From Oleispira antarctica RB-8 (GTDB lineage Bacteria; Pseudomonadota; Gammaproteobacteria; Pseudomonadales; Oceanobacteraceae): a stretch of DNA of 64,000 nt. The notes beneath the pieces are model-generated. The model was not told where the DNA came from. It was given only the letters and a program-made list of their open reading frames with translations, and did no database searches. This document shows, one piece after another, positions 17,066 to 25,311 of the stretch. The DNA lies in assembly GCA_000967895.1 (NCBI GenBank), contig FO203512.1, positions 3,123,350-3,187,349 of the forward strand, given 5' to 3'. A program made the position numbers and the translations under genes. Each line of letters begins with the position of its first letter. Position 1 is the first letter of the stretch.

Positions 17066-18412
17066 TTATTTATCATCAGCAAGTTTACTCAACCGAGCAA
17101 CCACATCTGCTGAAGCGCGAAAGCGAAACAAAGCCCCTTCTTCATCAGCGCGCTCTTCAAGCACTTCGCAAGAGGTAAAAATCTCGCCACGCAACGCCTG
17201 AGCCGACCAAGGTAAAAAAATCTCGGACTCAATTAGATCCTTTTGGAAAACCTGCACAATCGATTGATGCAAATTCGCTATATCGTCCTCACGGCGCGCG
17301 CTAAGAACAATACACCCTGGATATTTAGCTTCTAGCTCTGCAGTACGCTCTTCTTCTGAGGCCGCATCGGGCAGATAGTCAATTTTATTGAATACCCGAA
17401 TGCGCGGCACAACATCGGCACCAATCTCGGCCAATACTTTATCGGTTACTGCAAGCTGCGCTTCAAACCCTGGGTCGCCTGCATCAATAACGTGCAGCAA
17501 CAACGATGCGCTAAGCGCTTCGTCTAACGTTGACTTAAACGAGGCTACAAGCCCGTGGGGGAGATTTTTAATAAAACCAACCGTATCGCTCACCAATACC
17601 TTCGGCACACTGGGCGGTATCAAAGTACGCACCTTAGTATCCAACGTGGCAAACAATTTATTAGCCACTAAAATTTCTTTGCCGGTCAATGCGCGCATCA
17701 AGGTAGATTTACCCGCATTGGTATAACCGACTAACGCCACCTGTGATACACCCGACTGTTGCAGACGCAATGCACGCTGGGTATCGCGCGCCGCCTCCAT
17801 GGCATCAATTTCTTTTTGTAATTCAGCAATACGATCACGAACCTTTTGACTATCTGTCTGGGCGCGTGACTGCCCAGTACCCCGTCCGCCAGTACCGCTA
17901 CGCTGTCTTCCTGAAGGCCCCTCGCGCTTGGCTGCTTCACGCAAACGCGGTGCCATATAGGTTAGACGTGCTATCTCAACTTGTACCTTAGCGGCATGAG
18001 AACTGGCATTTCGATGAAAAATCTCGAGAATCACCACCGTGCGGTCCATTACCTCGCAATCAACTTCATTTTCGAGATTGAGTGACTGCGACGGCGAGAT
18101 TTCATGATCGACTAAAATAAATTCTATTGGGTTATTAGCCGCCTGCGGATCAGTACGCGCCAACCTAGCCGAATCAGCCTTGTCGCTCTCTAAGAATTGT
18201 CGTATTTCCTCACGTTTACCCACACCCATATACGCTGTGGAATCGAAAGCCGAGCGCTTTTGAGTAAATTGACCCACCACCTCTAGCCCTAACGTTTTTG
18301 CCAGATCAGCCAATTCAGCCAACGACGACTCGAATTCAACATCGCTAACATTGTCTAATTGCACGGCGACGATCAGCGCACGCGGAATATGTTGTTTTTC
18401 GGGATTTGACAT
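17066..18412 (-). CDS. hflX: HflX-type ribosome-associated GTPase
   Basis: About 448 residues. The N-terminal HflX domain (to about 175) leads into a linker helix pair and a Gly/Arg-rich insert (GPSGRQRSGTGGRGTG). The G domain has P-loop GYTNAGKST, G3 DTVGFIKNLPH and G4 NKID. HflX splits stalled or hibernating ribosomes. The long insert and location away from hfq suggest a variant or second copy. Start is uncertain: the frame is open to 18514, but MSNPEKQ at 18412 best fits the N-terminus; none of the starts has a strong binding site. Confidence 0.85.
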   Translation of the reverse strand: MSNPEKQHIPRALIVAVQLDNVSDVEFESSLAELADLAKTLGLEVVGQFTQKRSAFDSTAYMGVGKREEIRQFLESDKADSARLARTDPQAANNPIEFILVDHEISPSQSLNLENEVDCEVMDRTVVILEIFHRNASSHAAKVQVEIARLTYMAPRLREAAKREGPSGRQRSGTGGRGTGQSRAQTDSQKVRDRIAELQKEIDAMEAARDTQRALRLQQSGVSQVALVGYTNAGKSTLMRALTGKEILVANKLFATLDTKVRTLIPPSVPKVLVSDTVGFIKNLPHGLVASFKSTLDEALSASLLLHVIDAGDPGFEAQLAVTDKVLAEIGADVVPRIRVFNKIDYLPDAASEEERTAELEAKYPGCIVLSARREDDIANLHQSIVQVFQKDLIESEIFLPWSAQALRGEIFTSCEVLEERADEEGALFRFRASADVVARLSKLADDK

Positions 18413-18771
18413 AGGGTGACTTCTCATGGGGTAAGGGCGCAGACTTTTAAAAATAGCGTCATACATAGTGCAGTGTACACCGCATCTTAGGCGAGCACCT
18501 AAATGTAGACGCAATCGCCCTTTTTAAGGACTATCTAAAATAAGTACGCAGCACGAAAACTCAAGTTAAAAGTGAATGTCCGACATTTTTATTTATACGA
18601 AATGTCAGCAAGTTCAACCTGCTGACAGATTATTTAAATACACAGTGCTATCTACTGGATGCTAATCGTGTAGATAACGAGGCGGTAGGAAAACCACATT
18701 AAAGTCAGCCATCCCTTACGCCTTCTTTCTAAATTTATTTACACACTAACGGAGTTTTTCAAGGTAGTTGT
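18413..18771. other. gene-less junction between hflX and the integron array end
   Basis: 359 bases with no convincing gene. It includes the hflX promoter side and a hairpin (18603-18627). It marks the distal end of the cassette array; a CTAACGG motif at 18746-18752 could be a relic of an attC end. Confidence 0.5.
18603..18627. terminator. 8-bp hairpin near the end of the cassette array
   Basis: TGTCAGCA (18603-18610) and TGCTGACA (18620-18627) form a perfect stem with a 9-base loop. No T-run follows on either strand, so terminator function is uncertain; it could close the leftward array transcript. Confidence 0.35.
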
Positions 18772-18825
18772 CGTGCTTAAAGCATGAGCGCAGTTTTTTC
18801 GCGTCCAATGCCTTTACTTGTTAAG
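18772..18825 (-). repeat. attC site J (distal, degenerate)
   Basis: Nearly identical to attC D (26037-26090): both carry CTTAAAGCATG-GCGCAG...CGCGTCCAATGCCTTTACTTGTTA. In this copy the terminal TAACGCT core is decayed to CGTGCT, so it is probably the fixed end of the array. It follows the 110-aa cassette gene. Confidence 0.8.
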
Positions 18826-18837
18826 TTTTTCCAATGC

Positions 18838-19170
18838 TCAAACAACATCGGGGTTATTTCCTGTTTGAATCATGACACTTGGATATTCTCGGGCTCTAAA
18901 TTCAAATACCACCATTCCACCTGAAGCGATCCAATCATCAGATGCTCTATCAGCTGGTATTTTAGAAACCGTATACTCAAGCCCATATTTATTTATTGCT
19001 TCAATCGCATTGGGGCTAAGTCCTTCACAATCATTCGAGTCAATTAAGAATGGATCGTCAAATTTCGAGTCGAACAATAGTCTTCGCCAAGAAGATACCT
19101 GACTTAAATCTATTATCTCCATCTCAAGCCAATAGCGATGAAGCTTCTTATTGATTCTACGTTTTCTCAT
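18838..19170 (-). CDS. cassette protein of unknown function, 110 aa
   Basis: Soluble protein with a basic start (MRKRRINKKLHRYWLEMEI) followed by an acidic, mixed alpha/beta body (FDDPFLIDSNDCEG). No signal peptide or membrane segment. The basic N-terminus faintly recalls YggL-type ribosome-binding proteins, but the match is too weak to call. Last gene of the integron, flanked by attC I upstream and attC J downstream. Confidence 0.65.
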   Translation of the reverse strand: MRKRRINKKLHRYWLEMEIIDLSQVSSWRRLLFDSKFDDPFLIDSNDCEGLSPNAIEAINKYGLEYTVSKIPADRASDDWIASGGMVVFEFRAREYPSVMIQTGNNPDVV

Positions 19171-19195
19171 ATGAATTTATAAACTTAACGCTAAG

Positions 19196-19271
19196 CTAAG
19201 CGAGAAAATACAGTTAGGCTAAACTGCGCGGAGCGCGAGCCAACTGTAATTTTTCCGTTTAAGCGCCTTGT
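19196..19271 (-). repeat. attC site I, split by the group IIC intron
   Basis: TAACGCT at 19196-19202. The stem arms GAAAATACAGTTAGGCT and AGCCAACTGTAATTTTTC face each other with single extrahelical bases, as in real attC sites. The site reads to CTTGT at 19271, where the intron begins; its last bases (TATG) lie at 21247-21250. Belongs to the HEPN-like cassette. Confidence 0.88.
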
Positions 19272-21246
19272 GTACGCCCAGCATGGGCATGAACTAATGA
19301 GGTGAAAGTCCTCTGTAGGAAGGTCACCATCCTTAGCGATTTTAATACCGCTATTAGATGTTAACTACTAGCGAATGGCAAGGGCTTAACTGCGAAGTTG
19401 GGTCTGGAGGGCGTAGCGCCGTGAATACCTACAACGGCTGGGATGGCGCTAGCAAAACTGCGAGCTGATGAACAAAAACATCATATGAGGCGTAGGCTGG
19501 AGGCGAGTTGGCACAAGACGACGAAGCCATGTGATCTAACGGCCACCGTAAATGATGCAGTTGCGCAGGGAAAGTTCATGTCCTTATCTGGGGAGATCTG
19601 CTTAACACGCGATCGGAAACTTAAACAGTTCTAAGCTACTGATTTAAACAGGCTTGGCAAACAGAATTCATCAAACTGTTTGAGCAAATACGATGAAACC
19701 GATAGCGCTGATATGGGTAACTATATCGGTGATTAAGCAGAAGTCAGCAGACGGCATAGTAGCCAAATGCACAGCGTAATGGCTGGGACACGGTGAAGGC
19801 CTGAACATTTAGAATAAAGGAGGAGCCTTGTCAGATTTGAACACACGAATACCGTCCGGTAATGACGTGACTCAGCATTTTAGCTTGCAGCCATCCTTTA
19901 GCGAAAATCTATTCGAACGCACTTTGCAGCGAGAAAATATTCAAGCTGCTTGGAAACGTGTTCGAGCTAACAAAGGAGCCGCTGGCCTCGATGGAATGAC
20001 CATCGAAGAGTTTCCTGACTGGGTAAAATCTGGTCAATGGGAACGAGTGACGCAAGAACTTAGATCAGGTATTTATAAACCTGATCCTGTTCGTCGCGTA
20101 GAAATTGAAAAGCCTGACGGTGGTATTCGTCAGCTTGGCATTCCTACGATTAAAGACCGCGTCATTCAGCAAGCGATTGCTCAAATACTCACGCCGATTT
20201 TTGATCCTACATTTTCCAATAATAGTTTTGGATTCAGACCGAACAGAAATGGGCAGCAAGCCGCTAAACAAGTACAAAGTATCATCAAGGAAGGCCGACG
20301 CTTTGCGGTTGATGTTGATCTGTCAAAGTTCTTTGATCGGGTTAATCATGATTTATTAATGACGCACCTAAGCTATAAAGTGAAGGACAAAGAGTTATTA
20401 AAATTGATTGCTAAATATTTGCGTGCAGGAGTTCTTTTAAATAGAAAGGGAGATAAGAATCACTTTGTAGAAAGCCGAGAAGGTGTTCCACAAGGTGGCC
20501 CACTATCACCTCTGCTCGCGAATATTATGCTCGATCCACTCGATAAAGAATTAGAAAGACGAGGTCATAAGTTTGCTCGCTATGCTGACGACTTTACCAT
20601 TTTGGTGAAAAGTAAGCGTGCTGGCGAACGTATCCTTAACAGCATTTCAAACTACTTAGAGCGTCGATTAAAATTAATCGTTAACAGTGATAAAAGTCGA
20701 GTAGTTAAAACTTCAGAAAGTAAATTTCTTGGTTTCACTTTTCGATCAGGACGAATTCAAATTCATCCGAAAACACTGCACCGATTTAAGGAACAAGTAC
20801 GACGTTTAACCAATCGTAATTGGGGCGTGTCGATGCGCTATCAGCTCTTTAAAACCAGTCAATATTTACGAGGCTGGATTAATTATTTTGGTATCGCTAA
20901 TTGCTATCAACTCTGCATGGATCTAGATCATTGGATTCGACGTAGGGTGCGAATGGCTTATTGGCGACAGTGGCGAAAGCCGCGTACTAAAGTAAGAAAT
21001 TTAATGAGACTAGGCGTTCGCGTTCAGGTTGCCGTTGGGTGTGGCATTACAAGTAAAGGCCCATGGCGTAGCTCTAAAACTCCGGGGATTAATCAGGCAT
21101 TATCAAATGCTTATTTAAAAACTGAAGGATTATATTCGTTGCGCGATGGATGGATTAAGCTTCACCATTCTAAGTGAAACGCCCTGTGCGGATCCGCATG
21201 CAGGGTGTTGTGGGGGCTGGAGGTTAGATACCTCCGGCTACCCGAT
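19272..21246 (+). mobile_element. group IIC-attC intron
   Basis: About 1975 bases inserted in an attC core. The 5' end GTACGCCCAGCATGGGC and the GAGGTGAAAGTCCTC hairpin are typical of bacterial class C introns. The 3' end carries domain V (near 21178-21209, CGCCCTGTGCGGATCC...) and a domain VI stem (GGCTGGAGG...CCTCCGGCT) ending CCCGAT. Excising 19272-21246 joins CTTGT to TATG, restoring the CTTGTTATG core seen in other attC sites of the array. It lies on the strand opposite the cassette genes, i.e. in the attC bottom strand, as known for this intron class. Boundaries come from this exon match. Confidence 0.9.
19828..21177 (+). CDS. ltrA: group II intron reverse transcriptase/maturase
   Basis: 449 residues. 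Reverse-transcriptase blocks are present: RVRANKGAAGLDGMTIEEF, GIPTIKDRVIQQAI, the catalytic YADDF (near 252), then the maturase domain X with LRGWINYFGIANCY. There is no C-terminal HNH endonuclease, which fits class IIC. Starts at TTG 19828 behind AAAGGAGGA at ideal spacing. The stop overlaps the edge of intron domain V. The frame is intact, so the intron may be active. Confidence 0.93.
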   Translation: MSDLNTRIPSGNDVTQHFSLQPSFSENLFERTLQRENIQAAWKRVRANKGAAGLDGMTIEEFPDWVKSGQWERVTQELRSGIYKPDPVRRVEIEKPDGGIRQLGIPTIKDRVIQQAIAQILTPIFDPTFSNNSFGFRPNRNGQQAAKQVQSIIKEGRRFAVDVDLSKFFDRVNHDLLMTHLSYKVKDKELLKLIAKYLRAGVLLNRKGDKNHFVESREGVPQGGPLSPLLANIMLDPLDKELERRGHKFARYADDFTILVKSKRAGERILNSISNYLERRLKLIVNSDKSRVVKTSESKFLGFTFRSGRIQIHPKTLHRFKEQVRRLTNRNWGVSMRYQLFKTSQYLRGWINYFGIANCYQLCMDLDHWIRRRVRMAYWRQWRKPRTKVRNLMRLGVRVQVAVGCGITSKGPWRSSKTPGINQALSNAYLKTEGLYSLRDGWIKLHHSK

Positions 21247-21923
21247 TATGAATACTTTTTAAGCACGGTATCTTTGCAGTTTTTAAAAAGTTCTTTAGCT
21301 AATTCAGGTACTGCTATAGAAGGATTAAATGTAGAATCTAATGTACCCAGAGGGTTTTGCATGTGACCAACCACAAAGTCCATTTCCATACTTAATAAGT
21401 ATAAGGCTTTCAGTGAGCTATGAAAATCTAATTCAAACTCCTCAGATCTTTTATCTTGTTTTTTAATAACTGCATACGGATCAGAACCGTTAAGTTCTTC
21501 AGATTTATTATGGACAAGCTTGTTTCTTGCGGAGACTAAAATTTTGAGAGCGTTGTATGCTGCACCTGATTTATCGAGACTCCTTTCACAAACTAATCTT
21601 GGTATTATGATCCATTTAGAAACTAAATCTAAACTAGCCAAATGTTGTTGGTAATATTTATCTCCAAGATGCTTACCAGCATAATTATTTATGGCTGATT
21701 CAATAGACATAGCAGCAAAAACAATAGCTTTGAGTGCAAAAGCCTTTGCTTTATTTTCTAGTTCATATATTTCGTTATCATCAAGAGAAAATTGATCAAT
21801 AGCTAGAACTTCTAAGCAGCTACAAAATTCTGTTTCAGCGATTTTAAAATAGGTTCCATACAAAACATTAGTTCTTGCAGAGGATTCTCTAGGATGAGGT
21901 ATATGGTTATGCTGACCGTTCAC
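21246..21923 (-). CDS. cassette protein with HEPN-like RNKLVH motif, 225 aa
   Basis: Mostly helical soluble protein. The segment ILVSARNKLVHNKSEEL (near 150) carries R-x4-H, the catalytic signature of HEPN ribonucleases, and an upstream helix contains MSIESAINNY, as in many HEPN-like proteins. HEPN domains are frequent in toxins and anti-phage proteins, but no antitoxin partner is next to it. Start is GTG 21923 behind GGGAAG. The stop TAA falls exactly on the intron junction: its first base (21248 on +) is exonic while the last T pairs with the intron edge, and intron excision still gives TAA. Confidence 0.7.
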   Translation of the reverse strand: MNGQHNHIPHPRESSARTNVLYGTYFKIAETEFCSCLEVLAIDQFSLDDNEIYELENKAKAFALKAIVFAAMSIESAINNYAGKHLGDKYYQQHLASLDLVSKWIIIPRLVCERSLDKSGAAYNALKILVSARNKLVHNKSEELNGSDPYAVIKKQDKRSEEFELDFHSSLKALYLLSMEMDFVVGHMQNPLGTLDSTFNPSIAVPELAKELFKNCKDTVLKKYS

Positions 21924-21950
21924 AAGACTTCCCTGTATTCATAACGAGGG

Positions 21951-23763
21951 TGTAGAAAAATACGATATTTAGACATGCTTCCCTACTCCTCAAAAATTCC
22001 GTTTAATTTGCTCTGTTTTATTGAGCTTTATAATATATAAAGTGATATTCGAGCATATCGCTCATATTGTCAAACATGAGTTCAGACAGCTCTAGAATCG
22101 ACTGCTCAGAGCCCCTGATAACACTTACTAGGCCCAACTCTCTACTTCACTATTCTTCCAAAGCTTCTCTATATTGTGCACCATGCAGTACATTAGCCAC
22201 TGCGCGGTCGCTTTAGCTTCACCACGTAAGCCTATTCGGTTCAAACCTTTGTTACTTGTAATGTTTCCGAAGACAGGCTCAATCGTCCACATTCTTCGGC
22301 TGTACATACGACGACCTTCAGGACTATCAATTTTCTGTTTCATTAGATCCAGGCACGTTATTTTCTCCTGCCCATCATTTAAAAATGATACTTGCCTTCC
22401 TTTTTCTTTGACTGGATTTCTCATGCACTTCGATTGCATGCTGCAATTTCGACAATCTTCTAGCTCTCCACGAAAGCGAGTATAAAATCCTTTTACGCCT
22501 TCATAATCATCACCTAAAAACTTCAACTCTTTTCCCGCTGGACATATACAGGTGTTACTAGAAAAGCTAACTTTAAATTCTGAGCTATGCATAGCCATAT
22601 TAGTTTTTGCTTTATCTTTCCGGGTTTTTTTCCTTAACTCTTTGTGCTTCTTATAAAAGTCAGAATCAGAGAACACAGGATTACGTTTTCTAAACTGATT
22701 ATCAGGGACCACAGCATTAATCTTTTCATCAAACAAATACTGCATCGTAGCTTCACTTGAAAAACCAGTATCAGCAGTGAGAACTAAAGACGGCTTGAAA
22801 ATACCATCACCAAAGTTCTTCTTAATACCTTCAACCATGGGTTTTAATGTAGCCTGCTCTTGCCCCATACCAAAAGCTTGTGCATGAACAATGACCTGAT
22901 GCTTTTCATCTGCAGCAGTTACGCAAGCCATTCCCTGAATCGTTCCTTTACTCGTTGTCATTTTTGCAGATTGATTATCCGTAATATTGCTTTGTACTTC
23001 TTGCTTGCGCCTTCCTTGTCCCATACGAGGTTCATTCGTTGATAAGAAATCATCTATTTTCTTTGCGTTTTTCATCAAAGTGTCGATAGTCTGTTGTTGA
23101 TCAGCTGCGATATTATTGCCACCTCTTTTATCTGAATCATTCGACAAGTGTTTATCGATAATCTTTTGGGCAGCCTCTTTCAGTTTATCTGATTTTTTGC
23201 GGAGTTCTTTGTGTGTGCCGCTCCATTGCTTTGAAGCATTCGTCGGTAACTTACAACCATCAATCGCAAAATGCTCTTTACCGATTAATCCACTCTGGTC
23301 ACAAATAAGAAGTACCTTATGAAATAAACGACTCATTGCTTCACAATTTGAGCTCACGAAGTTAGCAATCGTTGTGAAGTGTGGCTGTCGGCCAGCGGCT
23401 AAAGCAATGAACTTTAAATCTGTTTTACATAAGCGTTCAATAACGCGACTCGAAGTATGCCCTCGATAGTAAGCATAAAATATTACCCGCAATAACAACG
23501 CAGGAGGGTAGGCTTTACGGCCGACGTTTTTGTTTTTGTAGCGAGCATAGAAGTCAGAAACGATCTCATCATTTTCGAGCAAGTGATAAAGGCAGTACTC
23601 GAAGGTATTGCTGCCTAGAACTTCTAAATAATTAATATCAAAGAAAACGCTTTGATTGAGATTGTCATCGAGGAAATTGGACATGAAATTATCAGGTAAA
23701 CGGCAAAGCGCTATTTTACCTGATTTATTGAGCTAGATTGAGGGGTTTTTCTATTTTTCTACA
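21951..23763 (-). mobile_element. IS1182-family insertion sequence
   Basis: 1813-bp element defined by terminal inverted repeats: TGTAGAAAAATA at 21951-21962 and its reverse complement at 23752-23763 (12 of 12 bases match, then diverge). It contains one transposase gene and about 177 bases of non-coding left end. Flanks are ATAACGAGGG on the left and GCCTGAACGCC on the right, i.e. attC-edge sequence; no clear target duplication is visible. Confidence 0.85.
22128..23684 (-). CDS. IS1182 family transposase
   Basis: 518 residues, full length. N-terminal DUF772-type region (YPPALLLRVIFYAYYRGHTSSRVIERL, about 60-90) and DDE domain (FAIDGCKLP about 138; LVLTADTGFSSEATMQYL about 300; a late EPVFGNITSNKGLNRIGLRG about 478). 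The cysteine cluster with CICPAGKEL and CRNCSMQSKCMRNP is usual for this family. The intact frame and matching end repeats suggest recent activity. Confidence 0.93.
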   Translation of the reverse strand: MSNFLDDNLNQSVFFDINYLEVLGSNTFEYCLYHLLENDEIVSDFYARYKNKNVGRKAYPPALLLRVIFYAYYRGHTSSRVIERLCKTDLKFIALAAGRQPHFTTIANFVSSNCEAMSRLFHKVLLICDQSGLIGKEHFAIDGCKLPTNASKQWSGTHKELRKKSDKLKEAAQKIIDKHLSNDSDKRGGNNIAADQQQTIDTLMKNAKKIDDFLSTNEPRMGQGRRKQEVQSNITDNQSAKMTTSKGTIQGMACVTAADEKHQVIVHAQAFGMGQEQATLKPMVEGIKKNFGDGIFKPSLVLTADTGFSSEATMQYLFDEKINAVVPDNQFRKRNPVFSDSDFYKKHKELRKKTRKDKAKTNMAMHSSEFKVSFSSNTCICPAGKELKFLGDDYEGVKGFYTRFRGELEDCRNCSMQSKCMRNPVKEKGRQVSFLNDGQEKITCLDLMKQKIDSPEGRRMYSRRMWTIEPVFGNITSNKGLNRIGLRGEAKATAQWLMYCMVHNIEKLWKNSEVESWA

Positions 23764-23766
23764 GCC

Positions 23767-23861
23767 TGAACGCCTCACTAAGAGGCAAAAAATAGTTGGT
23801 TAAAATAAGCGACGCAGGAGCAAAAACCAACTGTTTTTTGTCCTTTTGAGTGACTTGTTAT
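23767..23861 (-). repeat. attC site G
   Basis: Starts TGAACGCC and ends CTTGTTATG. Arms AAAAAATAGTTGGTT and AACCAACTGTTTTTT pair around a terminal loop. It follows the 258-aa cassette gene; the IS1182 end lies three bases from its GCGTTA-type edge. Confidence 0.85.
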
Positions 23862-23867
23862 GTGCAT

Positions 23868-24644
23868 TTATACGCTTTCCAATTTACTATTTTCAATAGG
23901 GATATTTATAACTTTTTCTGGTGTATTTAATTCGGGAAATGTCTTAGCAGTATAATCAGCAATCTGTAACGCACCTGCTACTGTTGATACTACTAGTGCA
24001 GTTTTTGCCATAAACGTCCAGAACTTCTTCATGTCTGTATTAGTGTCTTTTCCATCAATTAAGTCTTTAGATAATACCGCCTTACCGAAGGTAGCTTCGA
24101 CGATACTTACAACTTCAGAAGAGCCTGTTATCTTATACTCTTCAATTGAAATTATTATTTTCCGAAGTTGTTCGGCAAAATATTGTCTAATATTACTCGG
24201 CAAATCAGAATTAATGATCTCATCAAGAAGTTCTTTCGCGCCACTATAAATTTCGCTTAACTCTGATTGAGGTAAAACAGGTTGAGGTCTATTTGTAGAA
24301 AGCATACCTGCTGTCATGTGAAGATAATCAAAAACAGGTTCATTAACGTGCTTCATAAATTCATTCCATGCAGAACCTAAATTACAATTAGAAAAAGCAT
24401 TATCTAAATATCTCGTCCAAGACATATATCTTGATACATCAACACCTTCAAGTTGGCTTAACTCGATTGAAATATCTTCAACTAATGAAAATACTTTGCC
24501 TATTCTTCCTACTAAAATCAGTGAATCACTTTCTTCAACATCAAGAATTCTACACCATACTTTTTTACAGTTTTCCGTTGGATTAGCTTTTTTTCCTTCA
24601 GATAGGATATTTAGCAATCTACCAGCCGCATTATTTACATCCAT
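23868..24644 (-). CDS. cassette protein of unknown function with C-terminal membrane segment, 258 aa
   Basis: Helical soluble body (1-205) with no recognised domain, then one hydrophobic segment (FWTFMAKTALVVSTVAGALQIADY, about 207-230) and a short polar tail. No signal peptide. Start ATG 24644 follows AAGGTG. Cytosolic sensor plus C-terminal membrane anchor is an arrangement seen in some toxins and abortive-infection effectors, but there is no motif to support that here. Confidence 0.65.
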   Translation of the reverse strand: MDVNNAAGRLLNILSEGKKANPTENCKKVWCRILDVEESDSLILVGRIGKVFSLVEDISIELSQLEGVDVSRYMSWTRYLDNAFSNCNLGSAWNEFMKHVNEPVFDYLHMTAGMLSTNRPQPVLPQSELSEIYSGAKELLDEIINSDLPSNIRQYFAEQLRKIIISIEEYKITGSSEVVSIVEATFGKAVLSKDLIDGKDTNTDMKKFWTFMAKTALVVSTVAGALQIADYTAKTFPELNTPEKVINIPIENSKLESV

Positions 24645-24680
24645 CTACACACCTTGTTTATTTGAAGTTTTGATCATTAA

Positions 24681-24716
24681 TTAACGCCAATGACTGATTA
24701 TGCACATAACGCCAAT
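24681..24716 (-). repeat. duplicated attC edge TAACGCCAAT
   Basis: TAACGCCAAT occurs at 24682-24691 and again at 24707-24716, 25 bases apart, at the edge of attC F. The outer copy has no stem of its own and may be a relic of an earlier cassette. Confidence 0.5.
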
Positions 24717-24782
24717 ATAATGGGCGCGCGGCTTTTTGCGCGTCCAGCCAGATTTGCTGGCGGTCATTGATATTTTTGTTAC
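24706..24782 (-). repeat. attC site F
   Basis: ATAACGCC at one end and TTTTTGTTACG at the other, with an internal GCGCGCGGCTTTTTGCGCGTCC hairpin part and a CCAGCCAGATTTGCTGG stem. Resembles attC B. Follows the 134-aa membrane protein cassette. Confidence 0.85.
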
Positions 24783-24786
24783 GTTT

Positions 24787-25191
24787 CTATTCAAAGTCAG
24801 ATTTTCGATTATTAGAAACTTTCCAGCCATATGTGCAGGCGACTATCATTCCTAAGCCCCCTAAGGCTGTTGAAATTGAGCCATAGGTCAATCCAAATAT
24901 AATCAGTACAGTGGAACTTATACTAAAAAAAACACACCAGAATTTAAGGCCCCAATTTGAAAACAAACCACCATTCTTATTTTTTTTATTTAAAACTAAC
25001 CTATAAGAGAGCTGGCCAAACCAAAAGCTACACAAAGCAAGAATAAAACTACCAATTACAGCTTCCTGAGATAGAGACGCTTCAGAGATTACTAAAAAAA
25101 CAAGCCCTAAGAATACCAAGGAAATGAAAGCAATCACTAGTCCTACAAGAACTTCCATCCATCGACCCGCTGACTCTTCGTACAAGCTCAT
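24787..25191 (-). CDS. cassette-encoded small membrane protein, 134 aa
   Basis: Four hydrophobic segments (about 13-33, 37-60, 80-100, 105-122), with short charged loops (LNKKNKNGG between helices two and three). The frame extends into the upstream attC, but ATG 25191 (MSLYEESAGRW) is preceded by AGGAA and is the likely start. No recognised family. Integron cassettes are often enriched for such small membrane proteins. Confidence 0.65.
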   Translation of the reverse strand: MSLYEESAGRWMEVLVGLVIAFISLVFLGLVFLVISEASLSQEAVIGSFILALCSFWFGQLSYRLVLNKKNKNGGLFSNWGLKFWCVFFSISSTVLIIFGLTYGSISTALGGLGMIVACTYGWKVSNNRKSDFE

Positions 25192-25209
25192 ATATTTCCT
25201 AAGCAAACG

Positions 25210-25308
25210 TAACGCTCGGCTCACCGAGCAAATTTTTGTTGGCGGCTTTTGTGCGTATTTTGCACAAACGGTGACAGCGGAAATTTGTCCGGTGTAGTCG
25301 TTTGTTAG
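25210..25308 (-). repeat. attC site E
   Basis: GTAACGCT to TTTGTTAGC, 99 bases, with arms CACCGAGCAAATTT and AAATTTGTCCGGTG that pair apart from extrahelical bases. Follows the Sel1-repeat cassette. Confidence 0.87.
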
Positions 25309-25311
25309 CTC

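Noticed and set aside
19443-19634. 63-aa frame inside the group II intron 5' part
   Set aside because: This region is structured intron RNA (domains I-IV) upstream of the reverse transcriptase; the frame is incidental.
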